DNA of 64,000 bases. Origin: Rhabdornis inornatus. Lineage: Eukaryota > Chordata > Aves > Passeriformes > Rhabdornithidae. The notes beneath the pieces are model-generated. The model was not told the origin of the DNA. It saw only the letters and a program-made list of their open reading frames with translations, and searched no databases. The stretch covers positions 1,232,685 to 1,296,684 of the forward strand of contig VWZS01002364.1 in NCBI GenBank assembly GCA_013397075.1. Reading direction: 5' to 3'. The position numbers and the translations under genes are program-made. Positions 37,548 to 51,103 of this stretch are shown one piece after another (position 1 is the first letter of the stretch; each line of letters begins with the position of its first letter).

Positions 37548-40500
37548 TTTTGTTGCTGGCTTGAAGAAGGAAAACAAAGCTATGTTTTTTTCTCCTAAAT
37601 ATCTGCTTAAATGAAGTCATTTTGCATTTCCAAACAAAGCTCCTGCAAACTTGCTTTTCAACCCTGCCCCATACAATAAGTCACTTTCATGGACAAGAAG
37701 CACCAAAATATTAAGAGAAAGCTCATTTTGTTTCAGATGCATTCCCATGAACTACTTAAACTCAGCAAAACAGAAGTTACAGTAGAGAGAACTTGCAGTC
37801 CCACAACCCTGCTTCTTGCATTGTTAAAATTTTTCTTACAACACATCACTTTCAACCCAATGGGAGCTCCAATATGGATTGTTCTAATTTATTACATTTC
37901 TGGCAGTTCTGTAAACAAATCTGTTCCAAATGTATTCCTTGGCAAGACCTAGGGTCATTCAAAAGGGGAAAAAAATGTATCTTGGTTATAAATACTTTTA
38001 TAGCATGTCAACCTTTTCATACTTTGATAGTAAAAAAGCTATTAACTAGCAAGTTTCAATACTTAAAAATATCCTTCCACTTTCCATCTTTAAATGGATT
38101 TACACAAGCACATAACAGAAGTTTTAAATACATTTTAATGCATTTAACTGAATTGTTAGCTTTAGAGTAACCCAAATCATTACAAACATGGAAGTAATTT
38201 GGCATTAATAATTTATCCTGCTGATCTAAACAGTATTGAATTAGGTACTTCTGTGGCCATTTATGCACACCTGCTCAAAAAGAATAACTTCAGCAGAGTA
38301 AAGGGCACCTGGAGACTCAGGCAGCACACTTAGCTTTTAGTGCATTTGCAAATTCCTCTAAAAATACATTACAAATTCCTCTGCCTCTTCTGCAGGTGCT
38401 ACGAGACACTGAGGCTGAAATCTGCTGCTCCCACTGGTCCGTGTCACTGCACAGAAGTTTATTTAATTAGATCTAGAGGTAATAGTCCATTTAAAACAAT
38501 TTAGCCTTCCCTGTTTAATTACAAGGCAATTAAATTCCAAGTTCACATGCAACTTTTTACAAGGAAATATGAAATTCCCTAGTACAACGCTTTCAAAGTG
38601 GTAATGAAAAGAAAGGACATGGTTATTAAAATCTCCCTATATATTTCCCAAGCATTCTAAACAATTTTTCTTTCCAAACCCCAAATCTAAACAAGAAATA
38701 AACTTTTTCAAAGCTTCAATATTATAAAAGTAAATTTTACAACCACATAAATATATAGTTTATCTTTTATAGTAAGAATCCAACTCCCACGAAGACTTCA
38801 AAGAAACATGAAATCCCCCAAATAAATTCAAATCTACAATGAAAAATTAAAGGACAACTTAAGATTTTTTTATTTTGCAAGCAATCTCTCCTGAAGTAGT
38901 CTCCAACGATGACTTCAATTTACCTCTGTAAAAAAAATTGCCTGATTTTAAAATGCCTCAACTTTTCCAACTAATATGAGGGATTTTCAAGATGGGAAAT
39001 TAGTTTTGTAAGTACAACTCCTGTGCTTTCAAGATTTAGTCTAATTTTTGAAGAAGCATCAGAATTAGCTCATTAGCTAAAAATGAAAAAAAATAAATGT
39101 TATGTTCTGTGCCACTTTCATGTTGGAAAGCTGTGTTGATATAGCTGCTTGAGTGCCCATACTTGGAGCCAAATGATGATGTGGGAGACAACGTGGATAA
39201 CTATGGGTGCAAGGATTGTTAAATTTAGGGGAAAAGCCATTAGGAAAAGCAAGTGGGCAGCATGTGGCAGTTGGTGGCAGAGCACATGAAGAGAAGGCAG
39301 TTATCCGTCCCTCTCCTTTTACAACTCATTTGGCATTTGCTCACTGTGGAGGGTGACCACAGACTCAGTCAGGCATCATCTCACATTTGGTTCATTTTTT
39401 GAGGTTGTCTCTGTAGCCACAAGAGGCAAAACGTATTTTTTTTAAACTTTTTTTTTTTTTCCAAATTAATGAAAGCTGAGTATCTGAGCAAGGGGGGAAA
39501 ATCTGTAGCACATTATGCTACTACAGAATCTGGGAACACAGAAGGGCCCAGAGCACAAGCTGCAGCAGATGCAGGCACAGCTATTCAGTTTTCATAAATA
39601 AGCCTCCACCACAAGTGAAAGAACAAAGAGGATCAGAACAAACACCCCTCCTCCTTTTCTCATTAAGAGTGCTAGGGATGATTATTCACCACTGGCAGCC
39701 TCAGGATGACAGTGGGTGAGAAAGACTGGACTCTCTCTTCCATGTCATCACTATTTCTGGCTCAGGAGCTGCTTGCACAACTCCCATCTGTACTGCACAC
39801 CCAAAAAAGAGCATCATCAGGACAAGGCCACTGCAGCAAGCCTGCTTCCAGCCATTGGGCACAGACTTTGCTGAAATGAGAGCTAAATCTATTTGTCAGG
39901 CAGACCCAGAGGAAGCTTTCACTGCAAGAAAAGTTTAAGTGAAAACAGATATAAACTTACTGCAAACAAATTAATATTGGTTAATGTGTATTTCATACCA
40001 TAGTCCAAAACATTTTAACAGAAAAAAAAAAGACAGATGGGATACATTTTCTTAATCAATCCTGAAAGGATCCCAATCTCTCTCACCAAGTTACAGTGCA
40101 ACTGATTTTTATTTGGTCCAAATACTTTAACTTGATCTTCTATTCTGCCTGCCCACCAACTAAATATAAATAGCTTTAAAAATTGGCTCTGCTAAAAGTA
40201 AACATTTAAATACCACAAAGGAGGAGAAGAGTTTGCCCCAGCAGAAGAGTTAATGTCAGTCAATCCTTTCCAGGCCAGAACCCAAAAAGAAATCCCCATT
40301 ATTTGCAGTTTTACAACACCAAGTTGCATCGTTTCTGAAGGTAACAGAAGCTTCAGACATGCTCCTCATATTCTCACTGCACCTTCTGCAAAGCTGAATA
40401 TTGGCTGGTAACAGGAAAATTCTCCAACAGTGTTTTAAATGGGCAGCCATCACACTGGCTGTAATGTCACATTTTCCTTTCACAGTGGCTAAACCACAAC

Positions 40501-41706
40501 TACCTCCAAATAGACCCTAAAATTTCTTCTCAATTTGTGTTCAATTCTTTCTTTGCTCTACCTTTCCCACAGTGGAGATGGGATTATAGTATCACACACC
40601 AATTTCCTTTATGTTGTTCATCAAGTCACACTCCGTGGAAATGAAAAATTAACTCACTGGAATTAAATTTATTTTAAAGACATATCACTTACTTCTGCTG
40701 ATTTTTCCTGTCAGGAATTCCATCTGGATATATACTTAGAAGACAACAGCAATTTTTTTAGGGCTAGTCTAAAACACTGTATGATTCAATGGAAATGAAA
40801 TAGGACTGTTGTGAGAAAGTTTTGTCTGTTTTTTTCGCAATAACAACGTATCTAATCAGCCAAACTTAGACAGAACTATTCCCAAATGAATGCTTGAAGG
40901 AATCCTGTGAAGCTACCCCAAAGTTTCTTTTCGTTGTCACATACTCCCAAATACCAGTCTTCATGTCTGCCACTGATTAATACAGTACTTCATTCCAAAA
41001 TGCAATTATCCCATTGACCTTCTGCCACTATGGAAACGAGCAAGTCTATGGGTCTAAGTTCTATAATCACATTTTTGTCCTAATTGTGTCTTTAATACAC
41101 AGGCTTTATACATAGGCCTGGAATCCAGTCCAGATATTGCCTTTTATTAAACTTCAGAGAACTTCCAGTAACAATGTCATTACAGTGAAGAAATGTTCTC
41201 ATGACACAGTAAAGCCAGGATGAAGAAGCTGTAAAAATTGTTTTTACTGTGCAACCTTTGCCGAAAGCACAGTCCAAGAATTCCTCTCTCCAATTTCACC
41301 TTCAGAGATTATTACCCACTTTCTGCAAACACAGGGAGAGATTTTAATGGGAGATGAAAGGAAAACCTTCTGAGGTTGTAAGGAATGGGTGTATGCAGCT
41401 GAAATACTTCTGCACTTACACATCACCTACGCTGTTTGAAGCTTTATAAAATGAGCAAAGCAAAACTCAAAATGCTGAAGAGAACATGGATGCTTTGCAA
41501 AGATAAAATTTACCTCTAAAATGCTTGGCTGATTTAAGCTTTCCGTAGTCCCTTGGGAAATGGACGTGTGTTTTTTAGAATTACTATTTTTGCTATTGTC
41601 ATTTTTCAGAACTAAGCATGAAGCAGTGCTTTCCACCATCCCCAGGGCCTGGTAAATGCAATGTCTTAGGTACAGATCCAAAACAATTCCCGTGCTCTGT
41701 GCTCAC

Positions 41707-41936
41707 CTGTAAACATTTTTGTAACAGCTTTACTCTGCTTGCGGGCAGAGCACAGGAGGAGCAGCCAGGGAGGGAAGAACTCGAAGTGGCTGGCTAAAAT
41801 CTCTGCTATTGTCCCAGATAAACTCGTGGAGGTCTGTTCACCCTCAGAAACGTTACAGCCCTCGTCCACTGAATCCACCAGCATGAAGAGGCTCTGCTGA
41901 GGGGGCTTCGTTCCCAAGAGAGGGAGCAGAATGCAC
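41707..41936 (-). CDS. ANKRD50: ANKRD50 coding exon 2 (Walker B of the NTPase module)
   Basis: This 230-base exon encodes residues 160-236. It lies between an acceptor read as TTCCAG|GTGCAT and a donor ACAG|GTGAGC. It contains a hydrophobic strand followed by acidic residues, LFMLVDSVDE at about residues 176-185, a good Walker B. Further on come FFPPWLLLLCSARKQ and TKMFTG, matching the STAND NTPase part of ANKRD50. The entry junction is phase 2 and the exit junction phase 1. Joining to 34076 gives MFTGFRKISLDDLRKAY, the continuous family sequence. An ORF that reads on past the donor into EHRARELF is intronic and not used. The exon sits alone between introns of about 7.6 kb and 20 kb. Confidence 0.94.
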
Positions 41937-44559
41937 CTGGAATGACACAAAATCCGTATTTAAATGCATTTAACATTACACTGACTGTCACACAGGCATC
42001 CAGGACAAAGCTATGATCAACTTAAAATGCAAAGTTACTTTCTAAAAATAGTTACCATGGAAAATATTGAAGTAGAATAAACTAAAATAAATACTTTGAA
42101 CAGGTAGGGATGTAGTTCTTGTTCAGGCACCATTACTTTTTCATGAACTTCTAATTTATAACAGTATTTTAAAATTATGTAATAGTGTTCAAGGCTAATT
42201 AGAAGACTTGGAAAAAATGGTGCTTCACTAAGAAGCTACTTGGCCTAAAGCTTAAGAACCTCACTACTGTTATCTCTGCCAAAGCTGTTACTATTGCATA
42301 TCAAAAACTAATAGTGAACAATAGCTGGTCATGAAACAAAAATCTGAAAGACACATGAAATATCAAAGCTCCAAAGAGTTCAAGTCTGAATGAATACCAC
42401 TATTACAAAGAACAGAATTTCTGCCATACCTCCACAAATAAAATGCAAATTAGTAGCAGACTGAGGCGTTCAGTAGTGACTTTCATGTATCAGCTTTTAT
42501 TTATATTGAAGTTGCCAAGCTCCTGTTACTGGGAAAGGATTATCTGCATCCTCAGGACGCAGCTCTAACAACATATCTGATTGTGTGGCTAAAAATTTCA
42601 AATTTGTATCTACTGTTGCTCTCTTTAGCAGGCGGTTCTTAAAAATATACCTAACTGCATTTCCATGTATATTTAAATAGCACTACTTAACCACCACGCA
42701 TCTATTCAGTATTTCCACACTATACTACTGTTTTTTGGGAAACTTCATAGTGAATTAGGCCTGCAAGTTCCACTGACTAAATTATCTTTAAATACACTTG
42801 GCAAGTAAACTTTGACTTTATAATACAAGGATTTGGAAAACGAAACGAGGTGAGAAAAATGCATATCTGACAGTTTACTCCCTTGTAAATTTGCTGTTTG
42901 CACATGTCCAGAAGGCATGCCCATCATAAGTATTTTTTGTTTTACTCAAGACCATAATAACCTTTTTTCATTTATTTTACTGAACAAATTTACCTTCAGA
43001 AGACTTTGGTCAACACATTATCACCTACCAAGCATTCAAATGGGAATACAGGAAAATCTTGCCTGTTAATGCAAGAATTTAACACACTTCAGAAATGATT
43101 CATAAGCCTTGTTAGGGGGAGGTTTGTTATTTTCTGGTTTTCTGACTGAGAAAAAAGCAAAATTGAAACACTGGTGCACTTTTCATGTCTGATAGTAGCA
43201 GCAGAATAGACATGGGGGGAAATTTCCTCAGAGGTATAAAAAGGAAGGACAGAATTCTTGTGATGTCAAAATACTACATGCATTTTAAAACATGGCCTTA
43301 CCCCCCTTTTTTTTCCAGAAGCACAAGACTTCTGGGACTCTTTGGTAGTTCCTCAGCTAGGTACTCCTTCAGAGGATGCCTTACGTACAACTGCAATCAC
43401 TGCTCACTAAAGCTGGGAAGTTAAGCAGCTCCCAATTTACAGAACAGGAAATTAAAGTAGCCATGAGGTTAAAATTACTTTCCCAAGTGATGCCAATCCC
43501 ACAATGAAAGGAGGCAGTTGGAAATGACCACATTTTCCACCCCTTCCCCCACCACAATGCTGCCTTACCCGCTCAGCTATTTGTGTCAAGGCATTTTTCC
43601 TGCAACATTTCTTTCCCGATCAAAACTAATTTTCTTCTCACACAGTTCTCTGGATGAAATAACGTTTTGAGAATGAATGTTACTATGAGAAATGGTATTG
43701 GTTACTAAACAGTTACTAAAGAAATGGTAATGGTTATCCTAAATTAAATATCTCACTTAAAATCTCCGTGACTCTAACAAAATGCCTATGAAATACCTTA
43801 GGAGCCTCCAGGAGCGTTCTTGTGTTTGTTCTTACCTGTTAGGAACACCACCAAGAAAAGCAGAGTCATGTCTGGGAAGGATTCCCAAATCAGTCTGCCT
43901 CCAAACTGGAGGGCTGGAAGCAGATGTCTAAGGAATAATGTAAGCACTGGGCAAGCGCTAGAAGATCAAAATTCACCAGTAATCTCAGCAATCACTGCTT
44001 CCAGGGACTTTCTAAGATTCAGTCTCTGTATTTAACATCCCTTAACTGACCACACTTCCACAGGTTTGTCCAAGTCTTGTACGAACTGGTTTAAGGCTCT
44101 GGCATTCACAACAGCAAGGCTGTCTGCAGCTTGGCTACACATATGAAATAGCCCTTCCTTTTGTAGCTAAAAAACCAAAATGTCCTTGTTCCATTTGATA
44201 TCCTTCAACTTCTGACTGGAAGGGGCAGTGGGCAGTAATGTCATATTCTTACTGTCTATGCCATTTGTACCACAGCCTCTCTGAGCTATTTTTTCCTAGG
44301 CAGACAAGCATTGCATATTGAAGCTGCTGCACAAAATGCTATTCCACAGCCCCTTGTCTCCCTGTGCTCTGCTTCCTTCCACTTCACAATACTTGTATTT
44401 CTGAATCTTAACATAATTTAGATTCCACTAGGAAAAATATATGCACATAAGGAATGAGACACGACTTCTCCCAGCCTAGAGCAATATTAATAAAAGTGTG
44501 GCACTAACAAGATATTGATCAGGCTTTCTCTTTGAGTGCCCTTTGAAACTGCTTGATAA

Positions 44560-45110
44560 AATTCTGTTCTTCCAAGCCACTTTACATCACGAGTTCAGAG
44601 CGGATGCCAAGGAACAGAATAGTGAAACTTTTCGGGAAGTACTGTGCTAATTTGCCAGAAGTCACATTATGTGACAGCCAGGGGACCAGCCCCAGACAGC
44701 ACGGGGTTATGAAAGGCAGGTCCTGCCTGACCAACCTGATCTCCTCCTGTGACAGGGTGATGGATGTCACCTCATCACTGGATGTTGTTTATCCAGACAT
44801 CAGTAAAGCCTCTGCCAGCCTTTCCCACACCACCCTGCTGGACAAACTGGCTGGATGGTGGAGTCTGAAGAGAGGTGGGGAAGAGAGCTAAACCCAGCTG
44901 GGGGCAGTCACAAGTGGTATTGCCTGGACTCAGTATTGGGGCCAGTTCTGGTTCACATCTTTATTGATCTGGACAGGGTCACTGAGTGAACCCTCACTTG
45001 GTCAGTCCCTTCTCCCAAAACATGGCTTAGTGGTGGATTTGGCAGTGCTGGGTCAATGATCTCAAAGGTCTTTTCCAACCTACACCATCCTATGAGTCTG
45101 TGTTTGCCTC
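44560..45110 (+). repeat. Degenerate CR1 LINE with reverse-transcriptase remnants
   Basis: The frame carries remnants of CR1 ORF2 reverse transcriptase: DQPDLLL-like NLISSCDRV, then DVVYPDISKAS (the FSKAFD motif region), then LLDKLAGW, TSGIAW-like VTSGV and LGPVLVHIFIDL (GPVLFNIFIDDL region). It jumps, by internal deletion, to the 3' end GGCAGTGCTGGGTCAATGAT and CCTATGAGTCTGTG. It is a 5'-truncated, internally deleted and inactive copy on the plus strand within ANKRD50 intron. The longest ORF here (44553-44891) is this relic, not a host gene. Confidence 0.9.
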
Positions 45111-46466
45111 CATAACATGACTTAGTAACTCCACTCCCCTACCATTTCTTGATTACACAGGAAAACAACATAAATCAACACGGAATTAACAAGGTCTTTA
45201 AAGCACTTCCCTAAAGGGTGATTCATCTACAGATTGTTGTAACAGATTGCTTAATTGCAGAGTGCCTCTCAAAAGATTGGAAGTTGATTTTCTTTACCTT
45301 CTGAAAGGGTAACAGCTTTATCTTTACAACTTTTATATTTAATACAGATATAAAAGTGGTTATCGTTAAAAACAACCAAGTTAACTAGTCAGTAAAAATA
45401 TAAAGTCTCCAGAGAAAACAGCACAATTAGGTATATTAAATGATGGAATTCATCTTAATGGCAATCTAATGACTTACTTATGCAGTGCAAAGATGTTTTA
45501 CATGCTCTGCAGCAAATAAGAATTCCTCAGAACAATGAGCCATCCCACAGAATTCTTCAGGATTGCTACTGAGTTGACTGAACCCATGCAAACATGATTT
45601 TCCACACACGGAAGGAATATATACAGGCTATGGTGAAGTTCTGCTTATGGTTGCCCTTGAGATTTTTAGACTGGATCCACAAAAAACACAAAGACAACAG
45701 AACAGAGTACAAAGACAGCAGCATTGTTCACAAAGGCTGAAAAGAGTCACAGTGGAGTGCACACACTTAGAAAAAAAATAAAGCAAACACATTGCCAAAT
45801 AGCAATTAATGCGTGGCTCTAGGGGCAAAGGAAATCATAATGTGTTCTTCATATGTGACTGTCTCTGGTGTATAAAAAATTCAGCTATGTCCCCACTTAA
45901 ATTGGGAGCGTAGCTTCCTAAAACGGCTCCTGTTCCTCTACCCAGCTGCCAGCATTCACTAGTGACAAACATACACAACAAGTGTATAAAAATCATCTCC
46001 TAAGCAGGCCAGAAGCAGCAGGAGGAAGGAAAAAAAATAAACCAAACCAAAATAAAACACAACCACTACCCTGATCTGTCAGACTCCCAAGTGCTGCTGC
46101 TTTTAGGAAAGCACAACACAATTCAAATTCCATGATGGAAATGACATATTTGGAAATCTGCTGTTCTACTACTACTAAGCTCTTACCTTTCTTTTTCCAA
46201 ACAGTGTAACAATGATTTAACAAACTGCTTTTTGAGACACCTCCCATGAGATTAAATCTCAGGATTTCCAATTTGTATTCCTGAGAAGCACCATCTCATA
46301 GGCCTGCACCAGGAATTTACAAACTCTGTTCCTTCCAAAGGAAGTTTGTAAAATAGCAGACAACATTGTTATTTCACACATAGCCTCCTCCTGCTTTTTC
46401 CCTGCATTTCTACACCAGATTCCTTGAGGAAATTCACCAGGTATTTGTCATATTCCTAATGACAAA

Positions 46467-46480
46467 TTATATATATATAT
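46467..46480. repeat. (AT)n microsatellite
   Basis: A short AT dinucleotide run beside the 46.5-kb hairpin. Confidence 0.85.
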
Positions 46481-46490
46481 AAAAATAATA

Positions 46491-46543
46491 TATCCAATAT
46501 ATATAAGCATATTGATCAGGAATATGCCTACATATATTGGATA
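46491..46543. other. Near-perfect hairpin, 23-bp arms, 7-base loop
   Basis: Arms at 46491-46513 and 46521-46543 pair at 21 of 23 positions, with a GATCAGG loop. It lies next to an (AT)n run. It would fold in both DNA (cruciform) and in the ANKRD50 pre-mRNA. No known small RNA is assigned. Confidence 0.8.
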
Positions 46544-47307
46544 AATGTCTTTGTATGTATAAGTATGTAATTATATATAAAGAATTTAACGATACCTACT
46601 GTATAGCAAAATAATTCTCCAAGCACTCATCTCAATCTTCAGAAAAGCGAACAATCATCTCCCTTCTTGTAAGTGGCTTACAACATGATATATCACAGCT
46701 CTTTACAATGTAATTTTTAACACACTTATTTCCATTTATGCTGTATCAGCAAATACGGAAAACGAAGTGCACAGTGAGACTGGAAATAAACCAAATATAT
46801 TTACATAATGTTGTAGTAATTTTTGCCAGCAACGTAAGAAGCAGTGGGATTTTTGCCTAAAAATCACACACTGAGACCTAACAAAAATCCTAACCACTAA
46901 GGGGAAACGTGATGCTGCTGCTTCTTCCAGCTCTGAACGAGACAAAGCAGAAGCCACTGCTGGGGAACACACAGGGAAGGAGAAGGAGAAGGCTCTATAG
47001 GGATAAAAGCTAAAAGCTGGAGGAACTGCATGCCAGGGAAAAGGGAAGGAATTTTGTGGTGCAGACACTACAGAGAGGAGCTCAGGCCATGGCAGGATAC
47101 CTAAGGGCAGAGCACCAAGGGCACAAATCTATACAACAGGGTTTTCACTACTTCCACTGCCCATGGAGTAAACCTGCGAGCTTCTAAATGCCCAAGTGTA
47201 GGAATCAAAATGCTAAAACTCCAGGTTTTTTTAAATCATCACTGCTTGAAAAATTCTCACACGTGACAGCAAACACCAGAACTGGCTTCTCACACGCTTA
47301 CAGACAC

Positions 47308-47383
47308 ATGTTCATTTGTATATTGTAATAATCCAGGGGTTGGTTATGTTCATTTGTAGATTGTAATAATCCAGGGGTTGGTT
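47308..47383. repeat. Tandem duplication, 2 x 38 bp
   Basis: Copies at 47308-47345 and 47346-47383 differ at a single base (TATATTG versus TAGATTG), so the duplication is recent. It may be variable in length between individuals. Confidence 0.92.
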
Positions 47384-48372
47384 AGCAGGGAGTATAATCC
47401 ATTAAAGCTGTCTGTGCCCACCATCCCCAGTTCTCAATTTGCATTTAAAAGCATGGAGCCAGTGAAGATAAAGCTGTTAAAGACTGTTAGAAGCTTCAGC
47501 AAAGACAGACTTACACCAATAGCTGCATTTTTCTCTTTTGTTTTCCAAACTGCATTTGGGGCACAGGTCACAATAAAAAAAGAAAAGGTGTATTTAACTT
47601 CTAATAAAATTGACAATCCCTGCTGTTCAGCTGATGAAATATTACCCTCTTTCCAAGTACTTTTAGCAGCTGTATTCACACAAAAACAAAAACCAGAGCA
47701 TCTTTACAAACTGCTTGTAGCACTGTTTGTAGAGGAGTGAGTTTTATTTTGTCCTGTGACAAGGCATTTGTGTCTTATGGATGACTTACAGTAAACAGTT
47801 TATTTACCTGCCTTATAATGCATTCTGGCTAATGATTAAAACGGAAATTAATGATCAAATCAATAGCTGCTTTCTGTGTATCACCACCCCAGTTCTTGGC
47901 ACTATATACATGTGGAACACTAATTGCCCAGCTGCTCCTACTGGTAATAACATCCAGAAAAAAAAGACACACGGGACCCTTAACTAACTGGGAATATTTA
48001 TGAAATATGAGGGCTGCGAAGCACAGAACAATTCCACACTTTAAAAAGCTGCAAAATACAACCCGTAAGGCAAAAGTGAAGTGACCCAGTTGGCTGTGTG
48101 CACACCTGTGTACACACTGATGGATCTGATCTGGTTATCGAGGTACTTGTTCTGTATTTTCTCAACAAGATAAAGTGCACTGCAGCTGATTGTGACTTTC
48201 TGACTAAGTGTAATACTGGAATTAAGGCACACTCCTGGGCTACAGTATAATACAGATTATTGTTTCTAGTAAATTATTTATTTGCAGGCTGCACAGGAAG
48301 ACAAACTGGCTCTAACAATTCTACCCAACCATGGTTAATCTTATGAAGGAAGGGGCAGAAAGCAGAAGAGAG

Positions 48373-48393
48373 AAAAACAAAACAAAACAAAAC
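48373..48393. repeat. (AAAAC)n microsatellite
   Basis: About four tandem AAAAC units in the large ANKRD50 intron. Confidence 0.85.
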
Positions 48394-49139
48394 CCACCCT
48401 GAGAATCACCTATTGGGAAAGCTCTAGGTGAAGTACACAGATGTAAATCAAGGGTCTGGCCTTTTCAGAAGTGGTGAATTAGAAACAGCAGGCAAGTCTT
48501 GTGCAACTCAATACCTGATCTTGCAATGTCTTGTAGCAACCTGGATTTTATCTGCAATTGTAAGGCAGACTTGCAGCCCCACCAGGAGAGCACAAAAGGC
48601 AGCTCTAGGGCATCAGGCCAGACAAAAGCAGAGTTTATGGTGGAACCAGTGCCACTGGTCCCACAGAAACAGCCCAGGCTGGACCCTGGCTATTGATTAG
48701 AGCCCTCCTACTGTCTCACACAAATACAGAGGTGATTTTTGGCTACAAAGCACCACCTGCGGATCTACTTGTGGATTTACTTGAAATCCCAGAAAATAGA
48801 AGCCTTAAGAGCAAATATTTTGGTGTAATAGTGGAGTGCCCAGAACAGTTTGCAAACAACTTGGGTGTTATTAGGACAGATAACCATGGCTGAAAACCAT
48901 TCGCAATTGCTACCAGGAGCAGGCTCACTGTATTTTAAATGGAATACACTTGCCATACGTGCTAACATATAAAATATATTCCAAATTACTCCAAGTCTGA
49001 CATACAAAAATCTGTGTCCCGAAAGGGAAAGAGAGGGAGAGCAGACAAGACAACGAAAATAATTTCCCCAGACATGTAATATTAAAAAAAAAAAAAAGGC
49101 AATGTATTCTACACAATTCTACACAAACTGTCACAGTTC

Positions 49140-49405
49140 TGTTTTATAGTAATGCAGAGGTCACCTAGTCCACTCCCCCACCTACAGCAGGATCAGCTCC
49201 GTATCTGCCATCCCTGAGATACAAGCCTAGGCACTCCTAAAGATTTCCACCAATCCATACTGTTTCCCTAAGCCATCCATTCAAGTGCTTCAATATTCTT
49301 GAAACTGGGAAGTTTTCTCTTTCCCCTCGTGTGTCTAACCTTTACCTGCTTTCCTGCAATTCAAACTTTGTCCTTCCTGCCCTATAACTCCTGCCCCACA
49401 GATAA
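49140..49405 (-). repeat. Old diverged CR1-like fragment
   Basis: GAGGTCACCTAGTCCACTCC, then CAGCAGGATCA, CACTCCTAAAGATTTCC, CCATTCAAGTGCTTCAATAT and TCTAACCTTTACCTGC follow the antisense order of an older CR1 subfamily 3' region. Divergence is high. Confidence 0.65.
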
Positions 49406-50565
49406 GCTCATTACAAGGAAGCCAGTAGTACCCAAAATTTATAACCATTTCTCTCCAGTCAGCTGACAGAACTAAAGAACAAGTTGATAAGGAAAAAAAA
49501 ACCCACAGGTGAGACCCCTATGAAACCAACATGATGTGCTGTGTCAGTTTGAAAGTGCAGTACCGATAATTAGGTACAGTTACTAATCTCTTATTCCACC
49601 TAGCCAAATATAGTTCTACCTTGCACATGGGCTGTTTGCACCAGTGTCACGCAAGCAAAGCCTTCCTGCAGCCAAGATAGCTTTAGTTATCCCTTATCCA
49701 CAAGTCCTGCGATTCATCCAGACAGACATTAGATTAAATTTATCAAAACCAAGCCATGTCATACCATGCTAGTTGTTTTTCACCTCTTTGTTATCTCCCA
49801 GCTGCTTGCAAATAGGTCTGATTACTTCTTCTGGCATTTTTCATCTTGACATACACACCTCTAATTCCCCACACCTTTTATATCCCTTCTTAAATCAAGG
49901 CACTAAATACACATATTTTTCTTTCAACACTGAGTTTTTAGCAATCCTGACAAAGATAACTTGTCCTTTGAAGACAATCAGCAACAGTTTGAGAACATCT
50001 CACTTATTCTATGTTGGGTATCTTTTTGAGGTTTTTGGCCTGGGCTATGTTTTTCTTTGATTTTACCTATTTATCACTACTTTTAATTATGTTAGCTGGC
50101 TGCAAAATGACTGTTTTGAAAGAAAGGGCTATATACATGAGCACTGAAATGTAAGCTTTCCTACTACTATTAGTTTTTTCTCCCCAAGGAATAGCAGACC
50201 AACACTTGATGGATATTGTCTTTTTTCTGCTAACATATATATGGAGTTACTTGTAAAACACACCTCACAGGAAACACAATCAATGCACCTTGAACTCACA
50301 AATCTTGCTCTCATTTTTACATTACTCTTTCACTTTCACATTTAGTGGCTGCTCTACTTTCTTTCTGTCACCTTCCTGCCAGAGTTTAACACGTGAGCAA
50401 CGAGGAGCTCAGTTTCACTGAATTAGACATTTAATACAGGGCTTTGAGACCTCAGTGCTCTTCCCAGCCAATTCCTTCCTTCATCAGATCTCACAAGTCC
50501 TCTGCGATGGTGAACATCTCCATCTTTCAGTTTGTCTTTCTTCCTCCTCCCCTTCTAAGCAAAGA

Positions 50566-50610
50566 AATCATAGAATCATTTAGGGTGGAAAAGACCTTTG
50601 AGTCCAACCA
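50566..50610 (-). repeat. Short CR1 LINE 3' terminus
   Basis: AATCATAGAATCATTTAGGG followed by TGGAAAAGACCTTTGAGTCC is the antisense extreme 3' end of CR1 with the typical octamer tail. Confidence 0.85.
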
Positions 50611-51103
50611 TTAACCCAATACACACATTTAAAATAATTTCATAGTCACTATATCCAAAAGATGTCTTTCATTTCCTCAGCTGATTTTTTTCCAATCTGA
50701 CTGAAGCTAATTTATGTCTCCCCAGTAGCTATTCTTCCCTCTTTGACATCAGAAGTATGGTCACTGGCAGACTCCTGCTTGTATCATGCCTTCCCAGCTG
50801 ATATTTATCTCCTATTTGTTATTCAAATTTTTAACTGTGCAGACATTATCATCCAAATTCTATGCCATGGATAATGCCACTTGTTATCTTAAAGCATCTT
50901 CACTTACTTGAGCTTGCTGCTTTGGTAGAGCAAAGCACATGTAATTTTACAAAAGACAGAGTTTTGAGGTGTGGGAATCTCTCTTAGTTACCAAGAACTC
51001 TACTTGGACAATGCAGGTAAACTCTTAGACACACAGGATGGGCTGACAGGTAGTTGGTAGATAGTTTGAGTTACAGTCCATGGAAGATGAGTACCATCTA
51101 TTA

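Larger units (their letters stand above)
34077..41706 (-). other. ANKRD50: ANKRD50 intron between coding exons 2 and 3 (about 7.6 kb, phase 1)
   Basis: The intron is bounded by GTGAGC and CTCAACAG. It is mostly AT-rich and contains a CR1 3' end at 36.9-37.05 kb, a poly-A/T tandem duplication near 37.5 kb and homopolymer T runs near 35.8 and 39.45 kb. No further exon or RNA gene was recognised. Confidence 0.85.

Noticed and set aside
44553..44891. 112-codon ORF as a host gene
   Set aside because: The translation is a degenerate CR1 reverse transcriptase fragment.
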